Positions 1-10,371 of a DNA stretch of 64,000 nucleotides are shown piece after piece. The position numbers and the translations under genes were made by a program. The notes under the pieces are model-generated. The model did not search any database and was not told where the DNA came from. It saw only the letters and a program-made list of their open reading frames with translations. This DNA is from Favolaschia claudopus (Eukaryota > Basidiomycota > Agaricomycetes > Agaricales > Mycenaceae), in the NCBI GenBank assembly GCA_037176885.1, contig JAWWNJ010000089.1:744001-808000 (forward strand). The letters run 5' to 3'. The first letter of the stretch is position 1, and every line of letters starts with the position of its first letter.

Positions 1-1
1 A

Positions 2-193
2 CGGCGCGACCTCGAAGTCTTCGTTCGTATGCTCGATGTCTGGTCTTTGAAAACGTTCCGGCTCAATATCACCACGATCGGCCTTTTTGATGGCGCAGCC
101 GTCCCAGATGAAGATATCCTCGTCGAGCTACGAAGGATACGGGACAGTGGGGTCGACATCTACATCGGCGATGAGCAGCGAAACTTTCTATAA
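2..193 (+). CDS. F-box protein, C-terminal end only (cut by window edge)
   Basis: An open frame enters from the left edge and stops at 191-193 (TAA). The 63 visible residues match the last part of the F-box genes at 10372-11649 and 18716-19984: a leucine-rich-repeat-like stretch with VRMLDVWSLKTFRLN, then the family signature PDEDILVELRRIRDSGVDIYIG, ending in NFL. The N-terminal coiled coil and F-box lie outside the window. Its 3' flank is homologous to the 3' flanks of those two genes, so the copies were duplicated with their downstream DNA. Family: SCF substrate-receptor-like proteins; substrate unknown. The assignment rests on paralogy visible inside the window. Confidence 0.75.
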   Translation, partial: RRDLEVFVRMLDVWSLKTFRLNITTIGLFDGAAVPDEDILVELRRIRDSGVDIYIGDEQRNFL

Positions 194-1352
194 TCTTGGC
201 GAGTCCCATCTACCATCGTGCTCGCTCTAAGTACCGTGTCTGACCTTGGTTCCAGTGCGCGCACCCCTGCTCCTGTGTATACCGCCCTGAACAAGACTTG
301 ACGACAGAAATCCCCATTCCCGTCAGTTCCTATGTGCTCCAATCCGCCTCTCTCAATCAGACCATCGATATCACGATTCTCTCGACTCCATCGTAGACAT
401 CCCTGCTTCTCGCCTTCACGTCGCGCCCCTCCTTCGTCGCGAGCGGCTCGGGTGCCTTGTGCTCCCCTCTGATTTGCCCCCAACTATCGATTCCTCTGCG
501 ACTTCGAGTTCTCAAGCGCGGTCGCTTACTGTGTCTTGCTGTGTGATTTACGCGTACCGATTCACTACTGCCGCGTATTGGAAGGCTGTAGACTGCAGGA
601 AAGCCACAAGTGCCGGCCTTCTTCCTCGTCCTACGGTCAGATCGTCTCGTACACCCGATTCCTGACCTACATCGCGATTCCCTCGCACCGGTCACCCTTC
701 ACCGTCGATGAATTCCCGACCACAGCTCTGTATACTACTCAGCCCGCCACTCGCAACGCGGCCGTACTAATCGCGTCCCGACGGACGTGTGGGGATACGT
801 CTGCAACGCCAGCATCCACCTCTACCAAGCAGATGCGAGAGACTCGCAGTCTCAGATCTCATGACTCATCCACAACGTCCGCCGTTTCTCGTTTCCTCTC
901 GCTTACTGTGGACTCCGACCGTGCATCTCCCGCCCCGCTTCCAAGCTCGAAAGTTCTATTAACGATGACTGAGAGCCGTGCATTCTCTGCATGCTGGCCT
1001 GCGCGCGCTCCGCTTCGGTCATCATACCCTCGAGGCTACGAAGACTTCACCGTATTATGGCGATTCGCTTCAGAGCATGTACCACGCGGAGGGTGGAGGA
1101 CTAGTTTGTGCCTTCACAGATGATGGGTGCGGGGATGTTTTGACGTCAGACAGCCTTTGCGCTTTGTGGCTTGGGTAGACCTACCGTAATGCAGTGGATC
1201 AGTACTTACTGGCCCTGTGGCTTCAAGCCGTGCAGCGCTCTCTTACTCGTACATATGCATATACATTGTTAATGTAAGGATATGGGCTCTATGTATTCGT
1301 TCACTTGCTCAATTACTTACGTCCAATCATTCTAGCCAATCTTTCCCTCGTC
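194..1352. repeat. F-box 3'-flank cassette (copy 1 of 3) and gene-free DNA
   Basis: About 330-690 is clearly homologous, in the opposite orientation, to 9940-10300 and to 18240-18640. Each copy lies directly downstream of an F-box gene of the same subfamily and shares phrases such as tctcaatcagaccatcgata and cagatcgtctcgtacacccg. This is duplicated 3' flank, not a gene: reading frames open in the other two copies are broken here. From about 700 to 1352 I see no coding signal. Confidence 0.6.
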
Positions 1353-1354
1353 TA

Positions 1355-1619
1355 CTGTACTAATCCGACCGGTTGTTCACGTTATGCGTGACGCCAGGTT
1401 GTGAGCTGAACAATTTTGAACAGGGTGACGGGTGACGGGGACTTTTTCGGCCCAAAAAGGGCAAGAAAATCGAAAAAATCTCCGGCCGGGATCTGCCGAG
1501 CAATGCCGGCCTACCATATATGGTAATTTTGATGTGATTGACGTGTTGTGAACAACTTGTCCAGTGAACAATTTGGGTGACGGGTGACATCCAGTGAACG
1601 ACCGGTCGAATTAGTACAG
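1355..1619. mobile_element. Tc1/mariner-type MITE, copy 1 (265 bp)
   Basis: Non-coding element with terminal inverted repeats of about 26 bases. The left end begins CTGTACTAATCCGACCGG; the reverse complement of the right end begins CTGTACTAATTCGACCGG. It is flanked by TA at 1353-1354 and 1620-1621, the target duplication typical of Tc1/mariner insertions. The interior carries gggtgacgggtgac near both ends and no open frame. A second copy of exactly the same length lies at 36869-37133, also flanked by TA. It is presumably mobilised by a transposase encoded elsewhere. Confidence 0.85.
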
Positions 1620-2428
1620 TATAGTGAAAAGTCGGCTAGCCCTAACCCTAACTTGGGGGAATGGGCCGTCACGAAGCGCGGCAGGTACTCGTACTTATGA
1701 CCCTATGTACCAAGTCAGCCTGTACGTTGAGTATTGAGAGTTGAGTATAAATTTAATTAATGTGTCTCGAAGCGTCGTCGCAAAGACACTGATGGGGGCT
1801 ATAGTGACGACGAGAAACCCCGCAAGTATTTGAGGTCCAACAATCAGACAGACACGACGATTATCAAGCCAAAGCGGCGCCTACTGCTGAGCGCGAGGAC
1901 GGAGCGGTAGCGAAAGCTATGGAGGATGTCGAGTTGACAAGCACACGCAGCACGCTCGGAAGGTTCGACGGAAAGCGCCGGAAACGGAATGATCTGGCCC
2001 TTTACATAATCTGATTCGTTTAGTTTGTGAAATGCGATAACTTGAAGTACCCGATACCCAACAATTTAAAGTTTACTGTGAACGCTCAGACGAGGTTGAC
2101 TACCGAAAGGTCCAAGAATCTAAGAGGCCCAGCGATAGGAATTGTTTATTTGGATTTTTCACCGAGTCAAAGTTTTCTCACGGTCACAAACTCAAAGGCC
2201 ATTACAACGGTTTGTATTGGGTTTAACAAAAGGTAAGGAAAAGGGGCACAGCCACCATCAAAAGTGTTCAACGAATAGACTGGACAAGTAATAACGGAGG
2301 TCACGCAAATCTGGTGGCGATGAAATTTTAAAAGAACGACTACATAAGTACTCGTAACATCATTCTTCCCCTTTAAAATTTGCTGCTCTTACTTCCGAAC
2401 CACGACAACACCGCGCAACCATCGACGC
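1620..2428. other. Intergenic region upstream of the F-box gene at 2429
   Basis: No gene seen. A short telomere-like motif (CCCTAACCCTAAC) lies near 1638-1652, just beside the MITE. The last 100 bases before 2429 are presumably the promoter/leader of the next gene; no clear TATA box. Confidence 0.4.
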
Positions 2429-3709
2429 ATGGAGTCTGTCGCAGAGCTACATAAACTCATCGACGAGCTCTCCTTTGCCATCGAATCCCTCGAAAAGCGT
2501 AGAAGTGATGCTCGGCGCGCCTTGAACTCCAAGCTCGATCCGGTGGCTCGCTTGCCGCTTGAATTATCGACAGAAATTTTCATGCTGTGTACCCCCACCT
2601 TCCCTCGACCAGTTTCCGCGGAAGAACCACTCAAATTCTTGCAAGTCTGCCGCTTGTGGCGCGAGATTGCAATAACTTGTCCATCACTGTGGACTGGCAT
2701 ACAGATAAATGAGCCTACCGATGCACAATTCTACGAGGCATGCTCGAATTGGTTGGAGCGGGCACGCCCACTCCCTCTTTCTATATCTTTACACAAATTT
2801 GTGGACGAGCCCATGGAAGGTTTGCTCAAGCGCTTTGCCGGCCAGATTGGGCGCTTGGAGCTCTACATCCCAAATGATACCTCCTTGTATAATGTGGAGC
2901 AGCAAGGTCCCTTTCCCTCATTGCAGACAATGACGATACGCTATTCCAAGGAAGCTAACGAAGACTCGGAAATGTCCGATGACTCGGATTCTGTCGACGT
3001 TTTCCGCGACAGCATCATAGACCTGCTTCTTGCTGCTCCGTCGCTGGTGGAGTGTAACTTTCACTTGATCCAGTATGCCACGAATCTGGAACGAGACAGG
3101 GAGGTCCATACATCACTGCGACACCTCCGGCTCGGAATGCCTTCAGCTGGTTATCATCCGTCTCGAAGTAGCGCGAAAATTCTGCTCTACCTGAAATTAC
3201 CCGCGCTGGAAACCCTCCATCTCGCCAACGTAGACATATCCCCGGGAGATTTTGTCTCCTTCTTCTCCGAATCGGGGTGCGCCGCCACACTACAGGCACT
3301 ACATATGACCAACGCAGCCGAGTGGCCGCCCTTCTCCAGGGAGCTTTTATCCTTGTGCTTCCGCCCTTTTGCTGCGTTGAAAACGCTAGAATTTTTCCAT
3401 GGCGATTTCAGAGTCCTATCAGAGGTCTTGAGTTCGGTGCAGGACCTTCTACCGAACCTGAATCACTTACTGCTCCATGGATACAGATACTTCGGAAGTC
3501 GAGAAAATCCATCCGATTGGAAAGCCTTGCTGGATATGCTGCTTTCTCGCGGCACAGCGCGCAATGGCTCGCTGCAGTCTGTCAAAGCCGTCTGCATGAC
3601 CCTGCCAACAGAGACAGATTTAGACCTTGACGTGCTTCTTCGTTTCCGCGAACTCGTAAAGGAAGGCATGTCAATTCATATTGGAACTCGGTATAAAAAT
3701 CTTGTTTAA
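2429..3709 (+). CDS. F-box protein (B/I subfamily)
   Basis: Intronless gene for 426 residues. The start is the first ATG (MESVAELHKL), shared with the paralogs at 16321-17634 and 22267-23568. Residues 1-30 form a short heptad-rich coiled coil; an F-box-like domain follows at about 36-80 (LDPVARLPLELSTEIF, then LQVCRLWREIAITCPSLWTG). The rest is an LRR-like solenoid with repeated LxxLxL segments such as LPALETLHLANVDIS. An acidic insertion (DSEMSDDSDSVD) lies near residue 180. By family knowledge the F-box docks Skp1 in an SCF ubiquitin ligase and the LRR part binds substrate; no substrate can be inferred. It forms a tandem pair with the gene at 3961, 251 bases downstream. Confidence 0.85.
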   Translation: MESVAELHKLIDELSFAIESLEKRRSDARRALNSKLDPVARLPLELSTEIFMLCTPTFPRPVSAEEPLKFLQVCRLWREIAITCPSLWTGIQINEPTDAQFYEACSNWLERARPLPLSISLHKFVDEPMEGLLKRFAGQIGRLELYIPNDTSLYNVEQQGPFPSLQTMTIRYSKEANEDSEMSDDSDSVDVFRDSIIDLLLAAPSLVECNFHLIQYATNLERDREVHTSLRHLRLGMPSAGYHPSRSSAKILLYLKLPALETLHLANVDISPGDFVSFFSESGCAATLQALHMTNAAEWPPFSRELLSLCFRPFAALKTLEFFHGDFRVLSEVLSSVQDLLPNLNHLLLHGYRYFGSRENPSDWKALLDMLLSRGTARNGSLQSVKAVCMTLPTETDLDLDVLLRFRELVKEGMSIHIGTRYKNLV

Positions 3710-3960
3710 TCGACTTGGAGTATTTACTATTCTGGCGTTGTGTTACTGTAGAATTCTAAACGTTACAGAAATTGATTGTGAATCAGGGGAGGGATTATTT
3801 TCTTCACGTTGTATGTACCGGCGGACTCCATTCCACGTAGCGACGATATCAATTCAATTTTCATGAACTCAACTTCCGAGCCAAAGGATTTCTCGAAGAT
3901 ATATGGCGTGACTTGTTTGGCTGCCTGAGAATTCTCAGCTTTCCCTCTCCCACCGTGACG

Positions 3961-5244
3961 ATGGCACAACAAGAGTTGCGACAGCAGATCGACGACCTTT
4001 CTTCGAAGATAGAGGCGCAGAGATTGGTTCTCAACGGCCTGATAGACCAGCGGAGCCAGGTCCAACGCCAGCTCAACAGCTTTCTCGACCCAATGGCACT
4101 TTTGCCGTTGGAACTCCAATCGAAAATATTCCTTCATTGCCTGTGTCCTGCAGAGGAGGATGGAATAGCACGAAGTCCCGATCCAAAGGTCGCGCCCATG
4201 CTGCTGCTCGGTATCTGCCAACTTTGGCGCGACATCGCTCTCTCTACCCTCGAACTCTGGAGTCATCTGCGAATGGAATCTTCGCCATCTGGGGCCAATG
4301 ACTCCCAGTTTTTCGGGATCTGGTTGAAGCGCTCTCGATCGTTTCCTCTTGCTCTAACGTTAGAGGGATCTTCGGTGCTTGCGAAGGACATGCAGGGCCT
4401 CATTGACGGTTGTGGAGAACGTGTAGAAACTTTGACCTTACTTCTGACGACCATCCCTCCTCGGGGATCTCATATCCTTCGAGAACCGTTCCCTTCGCTG
4501 AAGAAATTGAAAATCGAATTCACGGATATTCGAGGCTTCGATATCCGGGATTGGATGTATATTTTGAAGACTTCGCCTACGCTTACCCATCTCAGTTTCT
4601 CGGGATCGTTTTCTGTTCGGGAGACTATGGCTGACTCGACTGCACCCTTCACCCTACCGGCACTCCGCGAGTTACACTTTCCGGATCATTCACCCTACTC
4701 GAGGGTCAATGCGACGAGAATACTGAAATATATCACGTTGCCTGCTCTCGAAACTCTCCACATCCGATGCAATCCGAACTTTGAGAATGGGAGCGGAGAG
4801 CTCCTGGATTTTCTCACTCGCTCCTCTCCCCCGCTTCGTTCATTATTCATCGACTCATCTATGTGGCCATCCGACATTATTAGCAGTCTCGAATACCTGC
4901 GTATCATCCCCAGCCTCACAGATCTCACTCTTGTAGCCAAGGACCTTATCTCCGTTTTGGAGATACTCGCTCGAGCACCAGACTTTCTGCCCAATCTTCG
5001 ACATCTCGCTTGTTACCCAGTGTCGTTTCTCCGGTCTGCAGACTACGAAATTGTTGTTCGTATGCTGGACGTGCGCCCGCTGAAGTCGTTCCGCCTTAAA
5101 ATGATGGATCCGAACGCGGCCTTTGGGAATGCCGCTCCAAGTTGGGACACTGCGCCAAGCGAAGATATCATTCGCGAGCTGCGGAGGATTCGCGATAGTG
5201 GGGTTGATGTGCATGTGAGCGCCGGGCGGCAGAATTTTGTGTAG
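3961..5244 (+). CDS. F-box protein (C/H subfamily)
   Basis: Intronless, 427 residues from the ATG at 3961 (MAQQELRQQI). The frame is open back to an ATG at 3913, but the shared paralog sequence that looks like coding begins at 3961, so I use that. Coiled coil about 3-40, F-box-like domain about 42-95 (LDPMALLPLELQSKIF; LLGICQLWRDIALSTLELW), then LRR-like repeats (ITLPALETLHIRC; RSSPPLRSLFI). It ends SGVDVHVSAGRQNFV. The closest relative is 14771-16084, and even the spacer from the upstream gene is shared. A GTGAGT lies nine bases after the stop, matching a candidate 3'-UTR intron seen in several paralogs. Confidence 0.85.
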   Translation: MAQQELRQQIDDLSSKIEAQRLVLNGLIDQRSQVQRQLNSFLDPMALLPLELQSKIFLHCLCPAEEDGIARSPDPKVAPMLLLGICQLWRDIALSTLELWSHLRMESSPSGANDSQFFGIWLKRSRSFPLALTLEGSSVLAKDMQGLIDGCGERVETLTLLLTTIPPRGSHILREPFPSLKKLKIEFTDIRGFDIRDWMYILKTSPTLTHLSFSGSFSVRETMADSTAPFTLPALRELHFPDHSPYSRVNATRILKYITLPALETLHIRCNPNFENGSGELLDFLTRSSPPLRSLFIDSSMWPSDIISSLEYLRIIPSLTDLTLVAKDLISVLEILARAPDFLPNLRHLACYPVSFLRSADYEIVVRMLDVRPLKSFRLKMMDPNAAFGNAAPSWDTAPSEDIIRELRRIRDSGVDVHVSAGRQNFV

Positions 5245-5962
5245 AATCAATTTGTGAGTTTGAATCGATGTTGTACACTTTTTTCTGTATTGTCTGATCA
5301 CTTGAAAAGACCGTTCACTGTTATCCGATCTTCACAGTGGCTGCCTTCGAATTGTCGACGGTTTTATGGCAGTGGTTTTTTTGGACTCGATGGAGTTTTC
5401 GGATTACTCTCGTCATTGAATCAATTCTTGTACCTCTGTAAGTGCGCGTACCGGAAAATATCTTTCTCGTGCCGCCGATCCGCCGCCAGGCCTGCCTTCA
5501 TGCTATCCTTTCAAACCAAGTGGCCCTTTGATTCAGGCATAAGCCTTCTAGCTGATTACTAATTAAGCAAACAAAACGATATTTAAGACCATTTTGAAAG
5601 CGTCTCGCCGCCAACACGATAGTGGTTTGACATGTAGATGAATAAATCGAAGAATTGGTATTGAATCTCGGAGGGCCTGAGCGTGTATTGGCCATACAAG
5701 CTGCATTCACAATACGCTCGAATAAACGAGTTCAATAAGATAAATTCACAAGAACACTGCTATTAAGAGTCTAGTATCGACGTGAATTCCAACACATTGT
5801 CTCCCTCTGAAATGTTTTCGTGGTCGGTGAATGCGGGGTACATGAGATAGAAGTCTCTGATGAGTTTTCTGTCTGTCGAGTACATTGTTACCGGGAGTTC
5901 TGTGGAAGGGTGAGACGTCTGGTGGATGATACATGAGATCAACTCCATACCGGCTGTAAACG
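5245..5962. other. Convergent intergenic region
   Basis: Lies between the 3' ends of a + gene and a - gene. The first 60 bases resemble the 3' flank of 14771-16084. Beyond that I see no gene, repeat or element. Confidence 0.5.
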
Positions 5963-7306
5963 CTAAACCAACAGGTTCTGCCCTTCGAACCCTATATGCA
6001 CGTCCAACCCATCTTCAGCCAGTGGGCGAAATGCACCGAGCACATCGTCATCCAGCTTGAGATCTGTAAAGCGGCCGCGGGACTGGGGAGTGATATAGAG
6101 CCGAAAAGTTGCAAGCGGTGTTTGTTGTCCGGTGCGTCGAGTACGGAGGAATCTGGCTAGCCTTCGATAGTCGAATTCCTCTCCGGAGTTCATGGATATG
6201 GTGAGGGTATGAAGGGTAGGGAGAATCCCGTCCAGTGCCTCCAAGAGCTCGAGAATACGCTCACTGGAGCTGGAACGATTACCCGAACTCATCATGAAGA
6301 GTGAGAGATTTGTGAGGCTGGACATTGTCCGAAGCCATGTGGCCGTACCCGTCACAGAGGTCTCGCGTTCTACGACCATTGATAAGGAGCGCAGAGGCGT
6401 CCAGGAGCGGGCCATGAAGGATCGGAACTCCTTATGCGTGATGTCGAAGTGGGTAAAATGCAGAATTTGTAGGGCGGGGAGAGTGAGGTACAGTAGTATG
6501 GCTGCCGAACTGCCGTGGTCGACGCAGGCAGCGTAGTGGTTCACATCCCCCAAGCGAAGCTCGCGTAGCGACGTGTGGAGTAACGGCCGAGCAGGGAGAG
6601 GTTCGGGAAACCCATTGTGTCCCCACTCTTCCCACTCAACGTACATGTTATCGAGAGTGCATTTTGTGAGCGCTGGAGCGGCAGCTAGCAAATCTACCCA
6701 CTCATTTACCGTTCGGAAGTACATCTCGTCCTCCGTGCGGATTTCGAGAGTTTGCAGGAAGAGAAACGGCCCTTGGACGAGAATCTGCCGTGTCAATGCG
6801 TTCTCCTCTGTGAGTTCTCCGACGAGTTCCAAAGTCAGATTTTGCAATCGGTCTCGATGACGTGTCATCAAGTCCTGCATCTGGGTAGTCAACTGCAATT
6901 CCCCCTTCAAATACAGGGAAAATGGGAGAGGACCGCTGCGCTCCATCCAAAGATCGCAGAATTTGATATAGCTAGCCTTGCGTGGCAGCCACTGAATCTG
7001 GAGCGAGGACCATAATTGGGGAGTGGCAAGGGCGATGGCACGCCAGAGCTGGCATATCATGAGGAAATTCATCGGCGCCTCCGACAAACGAGGTAGGTCG
7101 TAGGTGTTGCCCTCGGCTTCGAGAAATATTTGGGACTGGATCTCGAGTGGTAAACGCGCCATCGGGTCGCGGAAGTTATTCAGCTTCCTTCGAGTGTTCC
7201 TCCGTTGTTCTTTCAAGTCCAAGAGTACTCGGTGCTGAATTTTAATAGTGTTTGAGAGTTCATCGATGTGTTCAAGAAGCTTTGTAACGTTCAAGGCGTT
7301 CGACAT
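5963..7306 (-). CDS. F-box protein (D subfamily)
   Basis: Intronless, 447 residues, starting MSNALNVTKL. The N-terminal coiled coil (about 8-45) carries LLEHIDELSNTIKIQ. F-box-like domain about 46-95 (RDPMARLPLEIQSQIFLEA; FLMICQLWRAIALATPQLW). An LRR-like C-terminal half follows with a well-formed LPALQILHFTHFDIT unit and RSWTPLRSLSMV, ending GLDVHIGFEGQNLLV. It differs from the + genes by FRDPM in place of LLDPM and groups with the copies at 7462-9446, 30152-31435 and 37583-39026. Same strand as the broken paralog immediately upstream, so probably a tandem duplicate. Not tied to a substrate. Confidence 0.85.
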   Translation of the reverse strand: MSNALNVTKLLEHIDELSNTIKIQHRVLLDLKEQRRNTRRKLNNFRDPMARLPLEIQSQIFLEAEGNTYDLPRLSEAPMNFLMICQLWRAIALATPQLWSSLQIQWLPRKASYIKFCDLWMERSGPLPFSLYLKGELQLTTQMQDLMTRHRDRLQNLTLELVGELTEENALTRQILVQGPFLFLQTLEIRTEDEMYFRTVNEWVDLLAAAPALTKCTLDNMYVEWEEWGHNGFPEPLPARPLLHTSLRELRLGDVNHYAACVDHGSSAAILLYLTLPALQILHFTHFDITHKEFRSFMARSWTPLRSLSMVVERETSVTGTATWLRTMSSLTNLSLFMMSSGNRSSSSERILELLEALDGILPTLHTLTISMNSGEEFDYRRLARFLRTRRTGQQTPLATFRLYITPQSRGRFTDLKLDDDVLGAFRPLAEDGLDVHIGFEGQNLLV

Positions 7307-7461
7307 GGGAGTACAAAGGAGAGATTATATCAGGACACAAACACGTGACAAATCCATCAAATTGTGGCAAATTTCGAGTCGGCGCAACGGCTAAATGAGC
7401 TGTGGTGAGCTTGATCTAGATTTGAAGATATACCGAAGGTGAGGTCCGCAGCGAAAAAAGT

Positions 7462-9446
7462 CTAGAATAGCAAGTTTCGCCCTCGCGGTCCTACATGCAT
7501 CTCCAAACCCTCCTCGGCGAGCTGGCGAAACGCAACGAGAATATCCTCGCCCAACATATTGCGATCCGTTCCGACATACTCCATCTCGGCATTATCAACA
7601 GCAAAATAAAGACGGAACACCGCAAGTGGTACCTCCTGCCCTGTGCGCCGAGTGTGCAGGAATCTCCCAAGCCTCTCAAAATTCAGCCCCCACCCCCACC
7701 GCATATAGATCGTAAGAGTATGCAGGACAGGAAGCACACCGTCCAACGACTCTAGAACCCGCAGCAGCATTTCAGGGCTGATGACGGATGTCTTGATGAG
7801 CTGCAAACTAATGAGGGTGGGGACGGGTTAAGGCTCCAATTGTTTAGTTTATGTTTACGGCTGGCCGTAAACTAAACATAAACCCTAGAAAACGGTTTAA
7901 AAACTGTTTAAACAGTTTATAAACATTAATAAATCGCCAAAATAATCCACTGCAGCGATTGAGGCCGCTAGGAAGCTGTCGTGATAAGTTTGCACCACAA
8001 AGGGCCCATGAAGCTGTGCCCGATAGTTTCAAAGCCGTTTACGACCTCAGAACAAGAACGCGGGCCCAAAGCTGTCAAACTCGGCAGCATTAGTAGACAT
8101 CACCGTATCATCGGCATGCTATCCGATGACCAATCACACCTCACCATCTTCAGACTTTCATCACCGGAAGCTTGCCAGGAACCCTGGCCCTGTTTCCCTA
8201 CACCTTTCGCTCAGGCAGGGAGGAAATATCTGTTGGGAATATTAATGATTTAAATAGGTTTATAAACTGTTTATCAAGGGTTTACGACCCCTCGCAAACT
8301 AAACGAAAACATAAAGCGTTTTAATGGTTTAAAACTGTTTTTAAACAAAATCATTGGAGCCTTAGGACGGGTTGAAGGATCCCCCGCATGGCCTCCATGA
8401 ACAACGGTGAGGAAACGATCATTGATAAAGAGCGCAGCGGCGGCGATGAGCGAGTGAGGAACGCAGTGAATTCGACGTCGATGAGGTCGAATACGGTTAG
8501 ATGGAGAGTGTGGAGCGCAGGGAGGGTGAGATACCGCAAAATCAACGCCGTGGCACCATCGGTAGTGTCAAGTTCGTCAAGTGCATGTTGGGTATTGCCC
8601 AGACGTAAGGACTGAAGGCAAGGGAGGATTAATGGCTGCGTCGGCGGGGCTTCCGCAAACGAGCCGAAAATATGCCAGTCAATGATCATGTTTTCGAGAC
8701 TGCACATTTCGAGCTGCGGAGCCGCGCGCAATAGATCGATCCAATCGTTTAGCGTCTTCAAAAGCAATCTTCCGTGTGAGCGAATGTCGAGTGTTTTTCA
8801 GAACTGGGAAGGGTCCTTGGAGGAGTATCGTGCGAGTCATGAGCCCCTCCTCTGCAGAAGAGTATCCCGAGAGCTCCAATGTCAAATGTTGCAGATGGTG
8901 CTGATGACACGTCACCAAATGCTGAGTGTCGGCGTCCAGCCTGACCACCCCATGCAGAGTGAGCGAGAGCGGCCAAGAACCAGCGCGCCCGATCCAGTTT
9001 TTGCAAAAATCGAGGTAATCAGCCTGACGGCGCAACGGATGCAGTCGAATTTCCAGGTGAGTCCACAATTCGGGTGTATCAAGCGCGATAGCACGCCAAA
9101 GTCGACAGATATTAAGAAAAATCAACGGCGGCTGTTGAGGATCCGGCGTAGGCTGCGAAGCTACGTCGCAGAATATTTGCGACTGAATTTCGAGCGGTAA
9201 ACGCGCCATCAGATCGAGGAGGGAGTTGAGCTGAGTTCGAGCGTTGGCTCGCTGTGCTTCCAAGTCGGATAAATCGTCACGGTTGCGCTCTTGTGAGTCC
9301 CATGGTAGTTGTTCTCGCGCTTCTATGGTGTCTGTAAGCCGCCGGATATCTTCAAGTAGCCTTACGACTGTCATGGTTCTTACGACTGTCATGGTCTGAA
9401 AGCAAGAGGAAGAAGGCGGAAGAGGCCTAGGGTTAGGGTCAGACAA
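7462..9446 (-). pseudogene. F-box pseudogene: frameshift plus hAT-MITE insertion
   Basis: Three collinear pieces of one D-type F-box gene. Piece 1 (9446 down to about 8799) has the coiled coil, a split F-box-like domain (LMARLPLEIQSQIF; NICRLWRAIALDTPELW) and the first LRR-like part. At the T5 run 8794-8798 (A5 on the coding strand) one extra base shifts the frame. Piece 2 (about 8797-8373) continues with WIDLLRAAPQLEMCSLEN to RGILQPV, where a 536-bp element is inserted. Piece 3 (7820-7462) resumes with LISLQLIKTSV and ends GPRGRNLLF. Removing the element with one 8-base target copy (544 bp) puts pieces 2 and 3 in one frame. The homopolymer frameshift could be an assembly error; the insertion cannot. 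The first ATG could be 9446 or the MTVVR methionines about 18-25 codons later. Confidence 0.85.
7829..8364. mobile_element. hAT-type MITE inside an F-box gene (536 bp)
   Basis: Perfect 12-base terminal inverted repeats TAAGGCTCCAAT ... ATTGGAGCCTTA, flanked by an 8-base direct duplication GGACGGGT at 7821-7828 and 8365-8372. The 8-bp duplication is the hallmark of hAT transposons. There is no transposase. Next to the termini are AT-rich subterminal repeats (gtttaaac-like) and an imperfect palindrome around 7850-7870 (gtttacggc/gccgtaaac). It is younger than the F-box duplication that produced its host gene, because no other copy carries it here. Confidence 0.9.
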
Positions 9447-10371
9447 ACTGGAGGATTCAGTAAGACTCTAAGAGTGTAAAAGTAGTCAAGTGGATACATA
9501 GGGCCCATGCCCGTACTACTAACGACGTCTATATACAAGTTAAGGTACACTGCGTGGTTTTTGGAGCCACAGAGACTAAACTAGACGACAGATATCTTGC
9601 TCATCACAGTCCCATCGATAAATCCAAGTGAAAGCGTAATCCTCTCGCGAAGCCTTCGCAGCGTCGAAATGTCTGCACGACCTTCGCCTGGGAATGTAGG
9701 GATCCGAGTGCCACTATCCCCAGCCTCGACCCACCCTCCACGCTGCTACTATGAGCGCGTTCCGTGACCCGACGAGGATGAATAGTCACGAACTTGAAGC
9801 ACCCTGTCTGGTTCGCAGGAGACCCCGTTCGCTCCCCATACACGCCGGATTGTCTTATCGGGACTCGGGCGTTGGGCCGGGATAAAGTATACAGGGCCCC
9901 GGTGGGGTTTCATCGAGACTGATGCAAAGGAAACGAGGTCGAGGTCAGGGATCGGGTGTACGAGACGATCTGACCGTGCACGGGTAAGAAGGCTGGAGCT
10001 TGTGAGCTATCAGGCACTCTGCAGCCTGAGTGGCGGGTCGGTACGTGTAACACCACATAGCAAGACGCAGTAAGCAACCGCGCTAGAGGACTCGAAGTCG
10101 CAGAGGAGTGGGTACTGGGACAAATCAGAGGGGAGCGCAAGCCGCTCGCGAGAATGAGGATGGCGAAGTGAAGGTGAGAAGCAGAGATGTAAAATGGAGT
10201 CGATGGATATCGCGATATCGATGGTCTGATTGAGGGAGGCGGGATGGAGCACGTAGGTCAAGACGAAACGAAGGGGCACCGAAAACTGAATCTTTCTCAT
10301 TCAAGGGGGCACAACCACTAGATCATCGTAAACCGGTATACTTCGTATGACACCGATTCGACTCACCAAGA
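9447..10371. repeat. F-box inter-gene flank, duplicated at 17635-18715
   Basis: Runs from the start of the pseudogene at 9446 to the stop of the gene at 10372. Phrases such as ctagggttagggtcag, gatacatagggcccatg and cagcctcgacccaccctcca recur in the same order at 17700-18060. 9940-10300 is the 3'-flank cassette also seen at 330-690. It contains the 3' flank of one gene and presumably the promoter of the next; no separate gene. Confidence 0.65.

Noticed and set aside
1638..1652. Telomere-like repeat as a chromosome end
   Set aside because: Only two units, internal, with genes on both sides.
3763..4266. Long minus-strand ORFs antisense to F-box genes (for example 3763-4266, and similar ones at 15786-16298 and 22925-23620)
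   Set aside because: Shadows of the sense reading frame; they recur wherever paralogs share sequence and lack their own family features.
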